NCBI RefSeq assembly: GCF_006716445.1
Contig: NZ_VFPA01000002.1
Span: 496,001 to 560,000, forward strand
Direction of reading: 5' to 3'
From: Pseudonocardia kunmingensis
GTDB taxonomy: Bacteria; Actinomycetota; Actinomycetes; Mycobacteriales; Pseudonocardiaceae
Length of the DNA stretch: 64,000 nt
The position numbers and the translations under genes are program-made. Every line of letters begins with the position of its first letter. Position 1 is the first letter of the stretch. Of this stretch, positions 24,672 to 33,383 are shown piece by piece. Below the pieces are notes generated by a model that was not told the origin of the DNA, ran no database searches, and saw nothing but the letters and a program-made list of their open reading frames with translations.

Positions 24672-25958
24672 ATGCGAATTGTTCCGACAGGGTCGCCGTC
24701 CAAGCGATGGCTGCGCGTCACGATGCTGGCACTGATCACTGTCTGCCTCGGAGTGAGTGTCTCCGGCGGGGCGGCGGCAGCGGGGCCGCCGCCACCCGCG
24801 GCCCCGATACCCGAGACCGGACGTCCCGGGCCCAGGGGAGCGGAATTCTCGGAACCGGAACCGCCTTCCACCGCGTCGGCGCCCGGCCCGGCGGCGATGC
24901 AACCCCAGCCGACTGCGCTGAACACCTTCATCGACCCGGCGCGGCTGGAGTCGCTCCAGCAGTCGATCGTCGGGCTCGTCACGATCTGGGAAGAGCCTGT
25001 CGATCCGTTCGCGATGCCCGCCATCACGGAGCCTCAGGACCCGGCGGCACCACCCGAGCTACCGGTCATGTCGATCTGCACCGGCTGGTTCGACACACCG
25101 ACCACTGTCGTCACCGCGGGACACTGCGTCGATCCGAAGGAGGGTCGGCTGGCGATGCACATGCAGGACGGCCCGGTAGACCCGGAGACTGAGTGGCCGC
25201 TTCCTCTTGATCCCGGACTTTCCGAACCGCAGCGCACCGTGTGGGCGTTTCAACCGCGGGAGCTTCCGGGCGCGGTCCTCACCTCGCCGGTCATCGTGCG
25301 TGTGCACAGCTTCCGGTCCGCTGAGGAGGGCGATACCGCCAAGCTCGAGGTGCACGGCCTGCCTCCGGCCAAGCCCCTCGCGATCGCGCCGAATGCGCCT
25401 CAGCTCGGTGAGCCCGTGACGTCCATCGGATTCCCGGGTCTGAACATCAGCGAGACCGATGGCATTGACATCCCCGGTCTGCTGAGTGGTGGCAAGGCAC
25501 CGGCGGACGTCCTGCAGGACTCCCGGCTCCAGCCCGCGAGCACCAGCGGCACGATCATCGCCCGGCAGTTCCGGCAGGGCGTCGCTGTGAACCAGGTCAG
25601 CGCGGACTTCGACCAGGGCATGTCCGGTGGGCCCACGGTCAACTCCCGCGGCGAGGTCTGCGGGATCAACAGTCAGATGGCTGTGCCGTTCTTCGGGCAG
25701 AACTTCAATGTCATCACCGACACCAGCATGCTTCGCGAGTTTCTGGGCGTGGGGGTAGAAGTGGCCGAGGCGCAGGAATCAGGCGTCGAACCCACCAGTC
25801 GGGCCGCTGCACTGGTCGAGCCCATTGGCGCCGCTGAAAAGGGTGTGTTCCATGGCTGGCCTCTCGTCTTCTCCGGGCTCGGCGGGGTCGTCGTGGGTGG
25901 CGGACTTGTCGCCTGGTGTCTGAAGCGCACCAGGCGATCGCGGCTCAGCACGGAGTAG
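24672..25958 (+). CDS. Membrane-anchored trypsin-like serine protease
   Basis: A 428-residue protein: signal peptide (TMLALITVCLGVSVSGG, then an Ala-rich cleavage zone), a Pro-rich linker (about 35-75), a trypsin-like domain (about 90-360) and a C-terminal transmembrane helix (LVFSGLGGVVVGGGLVAWCL) with a basic tail. The catalytic His lies in TTVVTAGHCVDP and the Ser in FDQGMSGGPTVNSRGEVCG; the Asp is probably in the segment after VIVRVHSF but I cannot place it surely. The ATG has AGGAGGAG nine bases upstream. The protease would face outside the cell, like mycobacterial MarP- or mycosin-type enzymes in layout only. Whether it belongs to the mobile element is unknown. Confidence 0.8.
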   Translation: MRIVPTGSPSKRWLRVTMLALITVCLGVSVSGGAAAAGPPPPAAPIPETGRPGPRGAEFSEPEPPSTASAPGPAAMQPQPTALNTFIDPARLESLQQSIVGLVTIWEEPVDPFAMPAITEPQDPAAPPELPVMSICTGWFDTPTTVVTAGHCVDPKEGRLAMHMQDGPVDPETEWPLPLDPGLSEPQRTVWAFQPRELPGAVLTSPVIVRVHSFRSAEEGDTAKLEVHGLPPAKPLAIAPNAPQLGEPVTSIGFPGLNISETDGIDIPGLLSGGKAPADVLQDSRLQPASTSGTIIARQFRQGVAVNQVSADFDQGMSGGPTVNSRGEVCGINSQMAVPFFGQNFNVITDTSMLREFLGVGVEVAEAQESGVEPTSRAAALVEPIGAAEKGVFHGWPLVFSGLGGVVVGGGLVAWCLKRTRRSRLSTE

Positions 25959-25989
25959 GCACACGCGTGTCCACGACGAGGACGGCCGT

Positions 25990-26443
25990 CTTGGTAGCGG
26001 GCAGGTCGGCGGTGGGCGCCGAGCGGTCCCTCGAAGTAGGCCCGGCTCGCCCGATCCACCAGGGACTCGAGCAGTGAGTGGAACAGCCGCGGGGCGAGAT
26101 CGTCCAGCAGGGTGGCTTCGATCACCCGTCGCGCCGTGAGCATGTCGCTCAGCGGTGCGCCCTGGACCTGGAGCAGGACGCCGGCCTGCTTGGCTACCGA
26201 GTCGATTCGGGGGACGGCGACTCGCGGGCCACCGCCCTTGCCGATCTTCACGGTCAGCAGGCCTTCGGACTCGAGGATCCGCAGGGCCGCCCGCATGGTC
26301 GGGCGGGCTACCTCGAAGGTCTCCAGCAGCGCCGTCTCCGAGGGGAGCGGGTCGCCGGCCACCAGCTCGCCGCGGGCGATCTGCTCGCGGATCCGGTGGG
26401 CGACGAGCTCGGCCATCCTGCGCGAACCCGTCGGGCGGACCAT
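25990..26443 (-). pseudogene. Truncated GntR-family (FadR-type) regulator
   Basis: The first 150 codons encode an intact winged HTH (AELVAHRIREQIARGELVAG, DPLPSETALLETFEVARPTM, RAALRILESEGLLTV) and the start of an FCD ligand domain (LSDMLTARRVIEATLLDDLA). After that the reading turns into unrelated sequence and continues antisense through the 3' end of the protease gene, stopping at 25673. The full-length relative at 44728-45495 shows what is missing: about 130 residues of FCD domain. DNA binding may survive, but ligand sensing cannot. Confidence 0.7.
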
Positions 26444-26559
26444 AACTGCTCCGCTCCTCTCGACGTCGGACGACCGGGCTCGGCGGGAGCACTCTCGCCG
26501 TCACCCCTGGACGGTCTGCGTTGCGGCGGATCTGCTCCTGGCTGATCCGCCTCATCGAT

Positions 26560-27475
26560 GCGCCCTCCAGCGGGAAGCGCAAGGTCCTTGCCGGGTCGGC
26601 GGTGAGGGTGGTGCTGGTTCCCCAGAGGTCCGCAGCCTTGCGGGTGTCGTAGGACTCGGCCGAGGAGCGGACCTCGCGCGTGCCGTTGAAGTACCTGCCG
26701 GTGGTGTCGGCCAGCTGCGGGTCGAGGACGAGCCGGGCGAGCGCGGTGCCGGCCTGTGTCGGCGTGCGGCGGTTGATGCCCGAGACGAGGGTCAGGGCGG
26801 GCATGACCCGCTTCCAGGCGAAGGTGCGGAAACCGCGGAGGTCCCGGGCGAGTCCGGTGCCCGGCATCTGTCCAGGATCGAAGGCATTGAACGTGGCGAC
26901 CTCCGCCGGGATCCGCCGGGCGAACTCGTAGGCGGCCAGGATGTTGCAGAGCTTGGACGCGGTGTAGCGGCGTTGCCCCGCGTGCATCGGGCGTGCGGGG
27001 TCGGCGTCGTCGTCGGGATGCGCGAGTCGGCGCGCGCTGGTGTAGCCGGGTGGTGGGAAGCCGGTGCCGGGCGGGGTCGTGGGTGGCGCTGGAGACGAAC
27101 ACCATCCGGCCCGGCGCCGGCATGCTCGGCAGCACCTCCTGCACCAGCAGGAAATGAGCCATATGGTTGACGGCGAACGTCTCCTCGATCCCGTCGCCGG
27201 TGAACTTCGTGCCGGAGACGTTCAGCAGACCGGCGTTGCAGACCACCGCATCGAGCGGCGGCAGGTCACAGGCGAACCGGCGGACCTCCGCGAGCGACCC
27301 GAGGTCGAGGTGGCGACTCCTCGCGTGGTGGCCCAGCCGGGCGGTGGCCTCGGCCACGACGCCGCGGCCGGTGATCACGGCGTCCCAGTCGCCGTCGGCG
27401 AGGATCGCCTGCGCCGTCCGGAATCCGAGGCTGCCCGTGCCGCCCGTGATCAGTGCCGTACGCCCGGGAGCTCAT
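26560..27475 (-). pseudogene. Frameshifted short-chain dehydrogenase/reductase
   Basis: Read in one frame, TALITGGTGSLGFRTAQAI and PLDAVVCNAGLLNVSGT up to VFVSSATHDPAR form an SDR N-terminal half; near 27080 the homology moves to another frame (GTGFPPPGYTSAR ... QRRYTASKLCNILAAYEFAR ... ATFNAFDPGQMPGTGLARDL). The start is also out of frame: the only ATG (27475) needs one base removed before TALITGG. Two frameshifts argue for a dead gene rather than one sequencing error. The catalytic YxxxK is still readable (YTASK). The C-terminal end merges into the GntR upstream region. Confidence 0.72.
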
Positions 27476-27851
27476 GTGTGACCACCCCTCCGGCGATGCG
27501 TGGAGTATGCCGCCTGATTACGAGATTACAACGCAAGTCAAGGGGTCGATCGGCTGGCGGACGCCGCGCGCGGTGTGGCCCGTGGCTCGCCGCCAAACAG
27601 ACCTACCAGGTCGCAGAGACTCGGGCGCAGACGAGGACCCGCCGCAACTCTCCTGGCATGCAGGCAGGGATGCAGGTCCACGGTCCGGTCAGGTGCGGTC
27701 TCGGGGCTCCCGTCGACGTCGTCGTGTAGGTGCCGAGAGTGGCGACCGCGGCGGCGGGTCCGGACTTCCCGCGGTCAGGCCGGCCGCGAGGAGGTCGTCG
27801 ACCCACCGCTGATCGGCTACCTCACGCACGCCAGTGCTCGGCCCGTGTGCG
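27476..27851. other. Intergenic region without a recognisable gene
   Basis: About 375 bases between the SDR pseudogene and panD. Frames on both strands are arginine/proline-rich shadows without homology I can name. It contains a locally AT-richer stretch (27510-27540, GATTACGAGATTACAACG) that could be a promoter remnant of the SDR gene, which reads leftwards from here. Confidence 0.35.
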
Positions 27852-28274
27852 TCATCGGCCTGAGACTTGGTGTACCGAACCTGGTACGGGCTGCGCCGGA
27901 TCCGAGCCCAGCGCGACGATCCGATTGTCGGCGTCGACATGTACCACTGCGGGCACGTGGTCGGCCACGGCGGACTGGGGCACCTGTTGGAACGCCATGA
28001 TGATGGTGAGATCACCGGGGTGTATCAGGTGTGCCGCGGCGCCGTTGATACCGATCACACCACTGCCTCGCCGGCCAGCGATCGCATATGTGGTGAGGCG
28101 GGCACCGTTGGTGATGTCGACCACCTGAACCTGTTCGCCCTCGACCAGGTCCGCCGCTTCCAAGAGCGTCTGATCGATCGTCACTGAGCCGACATAGTGC
28201 AAATCGGCCTCGGTAACCGTGACGCGATGGATCTTTCCGCTGAGTAGAGTCCGATGCTTCTCAGGCTGACTCAT
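27852..28274 (-). CDS. panD: Aspartate 1-decarboxylase
   Basis: A 140-residue pyruvoyl-dependent enzyme that makes beta-alanine from aspartate for pantothenate and CoA. The self-cleavage site is in [14 protein letters not shown] (Gly29-Ser30); the family segments [44 protein letters not shown] are all present. The ATG has GAAGGAG six bases upstream; an open frame ten codons longer lacks a ribosome site. No panB or panC neighbour is present, unlike the usual arrangement; instead the gene follows RibD-C- and FolP-like genes on the same strand, 281 bases downstream of the former. Confidence 0.9.
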   Translation of the reverse strand: MSQPEKHRTLLSGKIHRVTVTEADLHYVGSVTIDQTLLEAADLVEGEQVQVVDITNGARLTTYAIAGRRGSGVIGINGAAAHLIHPGDLTIIMAFQQVPQSAVADHVPAVVHVDADNRIVALGSDPAQPVPGSVHQVSGR

Positions 28275-28555
28275 CGCACTCCTTCCTGGGCCGCCGGGCT
28301 GCACGGATAAGACGTGAACTCACCCATATCGATAACACAGCGGGCGTCCGGCGCGGACGAACGTGTGTAAGGTCTCAGCGTCCGCTGGTCGTGTGTGCAC
28401 GACTGCCCTTGCCCCCGAGGTTCCCGCACCCGAGGTGTGCGAGCTGATGACGACCTACGTCAGGGGATCGGCTCACTGGAACGGCGTGCTGGCGTCGGAG
28501 GGGGCGCGAGCCCGACCCTGGCCCCTGTCGTGCGCGGCCGGGAACACCACTCGCG

Positions 28556-29260
28556 TCATCGAGCATCGTGGTCGCGGCCGTACCGGAGCAGGAGGACATC
28601 GTCCTCATGCAGGATCTCTAGGAGCTTCAGAGGGTGGTGGTGTCCGCTCTCCGGGCCTATGGCGATCCGGCCAGCGGTGCCCCCGACAAGCAGGGGCGCG
28701 ACCGTGAGGCACAGCTCGTCTACTGCGTCTGCGGCCACGAGTTCGCCGAAGAATGTGGGTCCGCCCTCACAGAGCACACGGTGCAGGCCGCGGCGGGCCA
28801 GCTCGGCCAGCACCAGATCCGGGGTGAGGCGATCGAGCGCGACGATGTCGCCGCCTGCAGCGGCGAGGAGATTCCGGCGCTCGTGCGGCGCGGAAGCAAG
28901 GGTGAGGACGATTGGGGGCACGTGCGTGTCGGTGAACAGCCTGCTGGCCGGATCGAGCTGGGCTGAGCCGCTGACGACCGCGATCGGCGTGCCCCCGCTG
29001 CGGACGCCACCGTAATCTTCGGCGCGCACCGTCCCAGCCCCTACGAGGACGACGTCTGCGAGCTGGCGCAGGAGCATGAATACGCGCCTGTCGGCGGGGG
29101 AACCTAGGCCCGCGGTGCGGCCCTCGAACGTGCATGCGCCGTCGGCTCTCGCCACGAAGTTCACGCGCACGAACGGCGCGTTGAGAGCCTCGGGGTAGGC
29201 ATAGCGGTCCGTGAGTTGCGCGTCGTTCAGAGCGTCGTCGACCGGCAGGAGGGGCTGCAT
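28556..29260 (-). CDS. RibD C-terminal-domain reductase (DHFR-like fold)
   Basis: A 234-residue protein of the pyrimidine-reductase family: VRVNFVARADGACTFEGRTA, ADVVLVGAGTVRAEDYGGV, HRVLCEGGPTFFGELVAADA and DELCLTVAPLLVGG are the fold's NADPH and substrate segments. RibD C-terminal domains reduce a ribosylamino-pyrimidine in riboflavin synthesis, but stand-alone actinobacterial members can act on other substrates, including dihydrofolate in some cases. No deaminase domain is attached. It lies 153 bases after the FolP-like gene on the same strand, which makes a pterin/folate role attractive; that is inference. Confidence 0.75.
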   Translation of the reverse strand: MQPLLPVDDALNDAQLTDRYAYPEALNAPFVRVNFVARADGACTFEGRTAGLGSPADRRVFMLLRQLADVVLVGAGTVRAEDYGGVRSGGTPIAVVSGSAQLDPASRLFTDTHVPPIVLTLASAPHERRNLLAAAGGDIVALDRLTPDLVLAELARRGLHRVLCEGGPTFFGELVAADAVDELCLTVAPLLVGGTAGRIAIGPESGHHHPLKLLEILHEDDVLLLRYGRDHDAR

Positions 29261-29413
29261 TAAGTCATCCCAGCACAAGCGCAAGGCTGCGCTGCAGTGC
29301 GGCAATCTTCACCCGCGATCATGGCGATGGTTCCGGCGGTCAACTGCAGGACGGACGTGCAAGCCGGGCGTCCACCCGGCGCGACGGCTATTTCGACAGT
29401 GTTCACGAGTATG

Positions 29414-30313
29414 CTATTGCTCGTGGCGGATCGAGTCGTCGAGTGCCAACGTTCGATTCACTTCGAGTTCGCCGCGCAGGGCGGCTCGGACGGTGACGTA
29501 ATCGTGTGCCGCGGCGACATCGTGCACACGCATGATGTGGCCGCCTGCGTCCAGGCAATGGCCGACGGCGGCCAATGTGCCCGCAAGGCGCTCGCTCGGA
29601 CGGCGGCCGGTGAGCGCTCCTATGAAGTCTTTGCGTGATACCGCAAGCAGCAGTGGTCGTCCCAGCGCGTGCAGGTCCTCGAAGCGTCGCAACAGCTCGA
29701 TCGTCTGGAGCGGGGTCTTGGCGAAGTCGGGGCCGGGGTCGAGGATCAATGCATCATCGGCCACGCCGCGAGCGGTGGCGGCTCGCATCCGGTCGGCGAG
29801 GAAGCTGACGACGTCATTCGTGACGTCGTCATATCGATCGGGGTCCTGCAACCGTTGCTTGGGTGCTGCACGGGTGTGCATCAGCACCAACGCGGCACCG
29901 GTGCGCGCGCAGACGTCCGCGAGCGCGAGGTCGCGCAGCCCGCTCACGTCGTTGACGAGGACGGCCCCGGCGGCGATGGCCGCTTCCGCGACTTCGGCCT
30001 TATACGTGTCCACCGAGACGATGGCACCCAGCTCGTTGACGATTCGCTCGATCAGTGGCACGACTCGCTTGATCTCGTCTTCCGCACGAAGCGCGGGCTG
30101 GTTCGTCACGGCTGACTCGCCACCGACATCGATGATGTCCGCGCCCTCAGTCAGCAGTTGCGAGGCGCGCTCCAGTTGGGAGTCGACGCCGCGGACGGTG
30201 CCCCCGTCGGAGAACGACTCCGGAGAGGCATTGACGACTCCCATCAACCAGGGCCGGACGCCGAGCGTGAGGACTCGTCCGACGGCGGTCACCTCGGAGC
30301 AGCGCGGGCCCAT
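29414..30313 (-). CDS. Divergent dihydropteroate synthase (FolP-like)
   Basis: A 299-residue TIM-barrel protein of the DHPS family. It has MGVVNASPESFSDGG (consensus MGIxNVTPDSFSDGG), IIDVGGESAVTNQPA (consensus DIGGESTRPGA), VLVNDVSGLRD, ALVLMHTRAAPKQRL, ILDPGPDFAKTPLQ, VSRKDFIGALTGRRPSER and IMRVHDV. Most pterin-site residues remain, but the two loops that bind p-aminobenzoate and pyrophosphate are altered, so the acceptor may differ. I chose the ATG with AGGAGG upstream. It could be a second folP paralogue such as mycobacterial FolP2-like proteins. The inverted repeat at 30390-30418 lies about 77 bases upstream. Confidence 0.78.
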   Translation of the reverse strand: MGPRCSEVTAVGRVLTLGVRPWLMGVVNASPESFSDGGTVRGVDSQLERASQLLTEGADIIDVGGESAVTNQPALRAEDEIKRVVPLIERIVNELGAIVSVDTYKAEVAEAAIAAGAVLVNDVSGLRDLALADVCARTGAALVLMHTRAAPKQRLQDPDRYDDVTNDVVSFLADRMRAATARGVADDALILDPGPDFAKTPLQTIELLRRFEDLHALGRPLLLAVSRKDFIGALTGRRPSERLAGTLAAVGHCLDAGGHIMRVHDVAAAHDYVTVRAALRGELEVNRTLALDDSIRHEQ

Positions 30314-30389
30314 CGTCCTCCTCGGCGAGCGGTACGTGGAAGCAGGGTTGCGCCGTGTTGTGCCAGCCGCCACGACTTCTCCATCCATC

Positions 30390-30418
30390 CTGTACTGAAA
30401 ACGAGGTTCTCAGTACAG
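30390..30418. promoter_or_regulatory. 29-base inverted repeat, candidate operator
   Basis: CTGTACTGAAAAC and GTTCTCAGTACAG flank a GAG centre; 12 of 14 positions pair. The core AAC-N3-GTT with TGA/TCA flanks recurs at 49206 and in weaker form at 53441, 53592, 59784 and 59851. It lies upstream of the FolP-like gene and on the far side of the etf operon. TetR-family regulators of acyl-CoA catabolism use similar sites, but the spacing differs from the known KstR site (AAC-N2-GTT). Confidence 0.6.
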
Positions 30419-30644
30419 TCCTACCTCGTGGTGGTGTCAACTCGACTGCCTGCAAGGGCGGTGGTCTCGGGCGCCGGACGTGCAGTGCGAGGATTCGGTG
30501 GTGCGCAGGTGGGCCGGCGACGACTTGCCGGTGGTCGGTCCGTGCCGAGGTTTGGACCGCCTCGTGTGGTCCGGCCCGGTGGGCGCTCGCTGGTCGTCGT
30601 GCCGGCTGTCCGCCTCGGTCCTGTCTGCGACCAAGGCTGGGCTA

Positions 30645-30671
30645 TTGAGCGCAAATATCTATCTGTATAGT
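30645..30671 (+). promoter_or_regulatory. Candidate promoter of the etf operon
   Basis: TTGAGC, a 15-base spacer and TATAGT in a locally AT-rich patch (CGCAAATATCTATCTG). It is the only promoter-like sequence in the 600 bases between the FolP-like gene and etfB, but the spacer is short and the leader would be about 240 bases. I see no gene in 30419-30917; frames there are shadow-like. Confidence 0.35.
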
Positions 30672-30917
30672 CGGCCCGGTTATCGGCCGGGAGGTCCTGT
30701 CGTGCGGGATGCAGCGATCGTCGAGGCGGTGTGGACGCCCGTGGGCAAGTGGGTGGTGGGCTGTCCAGAGCGTCGGCAGTGTCGAGTCCGTGTCGCGCCC
30801 GCCGACCGGCTCGGCTGCGGCCGGAGCGTGCCGGTGGGTAGTCCCGACGGCACGATCTCCAAGCTGATGTGACAGCCCGATTCGGCGCAGACCCACACGG
30901 GTGGACGAAGGAGAGAT

Positions 30918-31700
30918 GTGAACATCGTCGTGCTGGTCAAGCAGGTGCCCGACACGTATTCGGAGCGGAAGCTGAGGTCCGACGGCACGTTGGACCGGGA
31001 CGCCACCGACGCGGTGCTCGACGAGATCAACGAGCGCGCCGTGGAGGCTGCTCTGCAGCTCAAGGAGGCCCACGACGGTTCCGAGGTGACCGTTCTCACG
31101 ATGGGCCCGGACCGGGCCACCGACGCCATCCGCAAGGCGCTGTCGATGGGTGCGGACAAGGCGGTGCACCTGTCGGACGAGGCGCTGGCCGGGTCGTGCG
31201 CGGTGCAGACGGCGCGGGCGCTGGCCAAGGCGATCGGCACGGTGGAGGGCGTGGACCTCGTGGTGGCCGGCAACGAGGCCTCCGACGGCCGCTCGGCCGC
31301 GGTGCCGGCGATGGTGGCCGACGTGCTGGGGCTGCCGGCCCTGACGCACGCCCGGGAGATCACGGTGGATGGGTCCTCGGTCACGGTGAAGCGCGAGACC
31401 GACGACGGCGTCACGGTCCTGACCGCGGAGCTGCCGGCGGTGGTGAGCGTGGGCGAGAAGATCAACGAGCCGCGGTACCCGTCGTTCAAGGGGATCATGG
31501 CGGCGAAGAAGAAGCCGGTGGCGACGATCGGGCTGGCCGACGCCGGCATCGACGGCTCGGAGGTGGGGCTGGCCTCGGCGCTGTCGACGGTGACCTCGTC
31601 GCAGCCCAAGCCGCCCAAGAGCGCGGGTGAGAAGGTCGAGGACGAGGGTGACGGCGGCGCGAAGATCGCCGCGTACCTGGTGTCGCAGAAGCTCATCTGA
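30918..31700 (+). CDS. etfB: Electron transfer flavoprotein subunit beta
   Basis: A 260-residue EtfB (FixA-type) protein: NIVVLVKQVPDTYSERKLR, DEINERAVEAALQLKEAHDG, VTVLTMGPDRATDAIRKALS and the signature DLVVAGNEASDGRSAAVPAM. It forms the AMP/FAD-binding heterodimer with EtfA that collects electrons from acyl-CoA dehydrogenases. The GTG start has AGGAGAG close upstream. etfA follows after 32 bases. Product and role are secure; which dehydrogenases feed it is not shown in the window. Confidence 0.93.
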   Translation: MNIVVLVKQVPDTYSERKLRSDGTLDRDATDAVLDEINERAVEAALQLKEAHDGSEVTVLTMGPDRATDAIRKALSMGADKAVHLSDEALAGSCAVQTARALAKAIGTVEGVDLVVAGNEASDGRSAAVPAMVADVLGLPALTHAREITVDGSSVTVKRETDDGVTVLTAELPAVVSVGEKINEPRYPSFKGIMAAKKKPVATIGLADAGIDGSEVGLASALSTVTSSQPKPPKSAGEKVEDEGDGGAKIAAYLVSQKLI

Positions 31701-31732
31701 GACGGATCGACGAGAGAGAAGGAGACGGACCC

Positions 31733-32680
31733 ATGGCTGAGGTGCTGGTCCTCGTCGACCACCTCGAGGGTGAGATCAAGAAGAGCACGTACGAGCTGCT
31801 GACCGCGGCGCGGGCGCTGGGCGAGCCGTCCGCGGTCGTCGTCGGCCCCGCGGGTACCGCGGGCAAGCTGGCCGACGGGCTCAAGGAGTACGGGGCGGCG
31901 AAGATCTACGTGGCGGAGACCGATTCGAGCGAGTTCCTCTCGCCCGAGGTGTCGGTGCTGTCGTCGCTGGTGGAGTCGAAGGACCCGGCGGCGGTGCTGA
32001 TCGCGGTGTCCGCGGACGGCAAGGAGATCGCCGGCCGGGTGGCCGTGCGCACGGGCTCCGGGCTGCTGGGCGACGTCGTGGCCGTCTCGCCGGAGGGCAC
32101 CACGCACTCGGTGTTCGGCGGTGCGTTCATCGCCGAGGCGAAGTCGAACACCGGGCACCCGGTGATCACGCTGCGGCCGGGTTCGGTGGACGCCGAGCCG
32201 GCGCCGGGCGCGGGCGCGGAGGAGGCGGTGGAGGTGGCCGCCGGCGGCGGGCGCTCGGCCACCGTCTCGAGCCGGGAGCCGATCACCGGCGGGGACCGCC
32301 CGGAGCTCACCGAGGCATCCGTGGTGGTGTCCGGTGGCCGCGGTGTGGGCTCGGCCGACGACTTCTCGGTGGTCGAGGCGCTGGCCGACTCGCTCGGCGC
32401 GGCGGTCGGCGCGTCGCGTGCGGCCGTGGACTCGGGCTACTACCCGCACCAGTTCCAGGTGGGCCAGACCGGGAAGACGGTCTCCCCTCAGCTGTACATC
32501 GCGCTGGGCATCTCCGGTGCCATCCAGCACCGGGCCGGGATGCAGACGTCGAAGACGATCATCGCGGTGAACAAGGACCCGGAGGCGCCGATCTTCGAGA
32601 TCGCCGACTACGGCGTGGTGGGCGACCTGTTCAAGGTCGCCCCCCAGCTCGCCGGACAGATCACCACTCGGAAGGGCTGA
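31733..32680 (+). CDS. etfA: Electron transfer flavoprotein subunit alpha
   Basis: A 315-residue EtfA. The C-terminal FAD-binding domain has [60 protein letters not shown] and [20 protein letters not shown], with [15 protein letters not shown] at the end, all standard. The ATG has GAAGGAG ten bases upstream. Its stop is one base from the GTG of the hydrolase gene, so the operon continues. It partners EtfB and, by context, the EtfD-like protein 2 kb downstream. Confidence 0.93.
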   Translation: MAEVLVLVDHLEGEIKKSTYELLTAARALGEPSAVVVGPAGTAGKLADGLKEYGAAKIYVAETDSSEFLSPEVSVLSSLVESKDPAAVLIAVSADGKEIAGRVAVRTGSGLLGDVVAVSPEGTTHSVFGGAFIAEAKSNTGHPVITLRPGSVDAEPAPGAGAEEAVEVAAGGGRSATVSSREPITGGDRPELTEASVVVSGGRGVGSADDFSVVEALADSLGAAVGASRAAVDSGYYPHQFQVGQTGKTVSPQLYIALGISGAIQHRAGMQTSKTIIAVNKDPEAPIFEIADYGVVGDLFKVAPQLAGQITTRKG

Positions 32681-32681
32681 C

Positions 32682-33374
32682 GTGCCGGAGGGGCGCGGCG
32701 AGACGGTGGTGCTGGTTCACGGGCTCGGCTCGTCGTTCCGGCACAACTGGGAGACGACCGGCTGGGTCGATGTTCTGCGCGGGGAAGGGCACGAGGTCGT
32801 CGGCGTGCAGCTGCCCGGCCACGGTGCGAGCGGCCCGAGCGGCGTCGGCGCCGACGAGCCCGACGCGGCGGACCGGATCCTGCGGGTCGCAGCGTCCTTC
32901 GACGCGGTGAGCGCGGTCGGGTTCTCGGCCGGTGCCGTCGCCGTCCTGCGCGCGGCGGCTCGCCGGCCGGGCTCCTTCCGCCGGCTGGCCGTGCTCGGCA
33001 TCGGCGACCGGGTGTTGAGGCCGAGCACTGCCGAGGCCACCACCCGGCTGGCTGACATGATCGATGCACGGGAGGAGCCGGACGACGTGCACGGTCGGTT
33101 GTTCCGTCGGATGGCCGCCACGGCGGGGAACGATCCGGCCGCGGTGGCCGCTTACCTCCGCGCGGCGCCGGGCGCGGTCCCGCCCGCGGAAGTGGAGAGG
33201 ATCACCGCGCCCACGCTGGTGGTCGTCGGCGACCGCGATCCGGCGGCGCCGGCGGACCGGCTGGCGGCAGTCCTCCCGGACAGCCAGAGCGTCGTCCTCC
33301 GGGGTGTGGACCACTTCGCCACGACCGGGGACATACGGTGCCTCGACGCCGTCGTGACGTTCCTCGCAGCCTGA
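32682..33374 (+). CDS. Alpha/beta hydrolase
   Basis: A 230-residue alpha/beta-hydrolase: oxyanion region ETVVLVHGLGSSFRHNWETT, nucleophile elbow VGFSAGAVAVLRA, acid in VVVGDRDPAAPADRL and catalytic His in LRGVDHFATTGD. The elbow is GFSAG rather than the common GHSxG. It could be a thioesterase or ester hydrolase acting on acyl-CoA or lipid intermediates. The GTG start lies one base after the etfA stop, which implies translational coupling; the substrate is unknown. Confidence 0.72.
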   Translation: MPEGRGETVVLVHGLGSSFRHNWETTGWVDVLRGEGHEVVGVQLPGHGASGPSGVGADEPDAADRILRVAASFDAVSAVGFSAGAVAVLRAAARRPGSFRRLAVLGIGDRVLRPSTAEATTRLADMIDAREEPDDVHGRLFRRMAATAGNDPAAVAAYLRAAPGAVPPAEVERITAPTLVVVGDRDPAAPADRLAAVLPDSQSVVLRGVDHFATTGDIRCLDAVVTFLAA

Positions 33375-33383
33375 GGGGACCCA

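Larger units (their letters stand above)
1..25960. mobile_element. Probable part of a conjugative/integrative element (left end outside the window)
   Basis: This stretch combines a Tad-like secretion operon, a primase-polymerase, an ArdC-like antirestriction protein, small HTH proteins, a nuclease and a VirB4/VirD4/VirB6-type operon with DUF4913 and a cell-wall hydrolase, a set typical of actinobacterial conjugative plasmids and ICEs. Immediately right of it the GntR and SDR genes are broken, as expected at an insertion scar. I see no relaxase, integrase, tRNA or flanking direct repeat, so both the class of element and its limits are inference; the right limit is set at the end of the protease gene only because decay begins there. 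Confidence 0.45.

Noticed and set aside
28556..29260. Riboflavin biosynthesis locus
   Set aside because: No deaminase domain and no ribA, ribB, ribE or ribH gene is nearby, and no FMN riboswitch-like sequence was noticed upstream.
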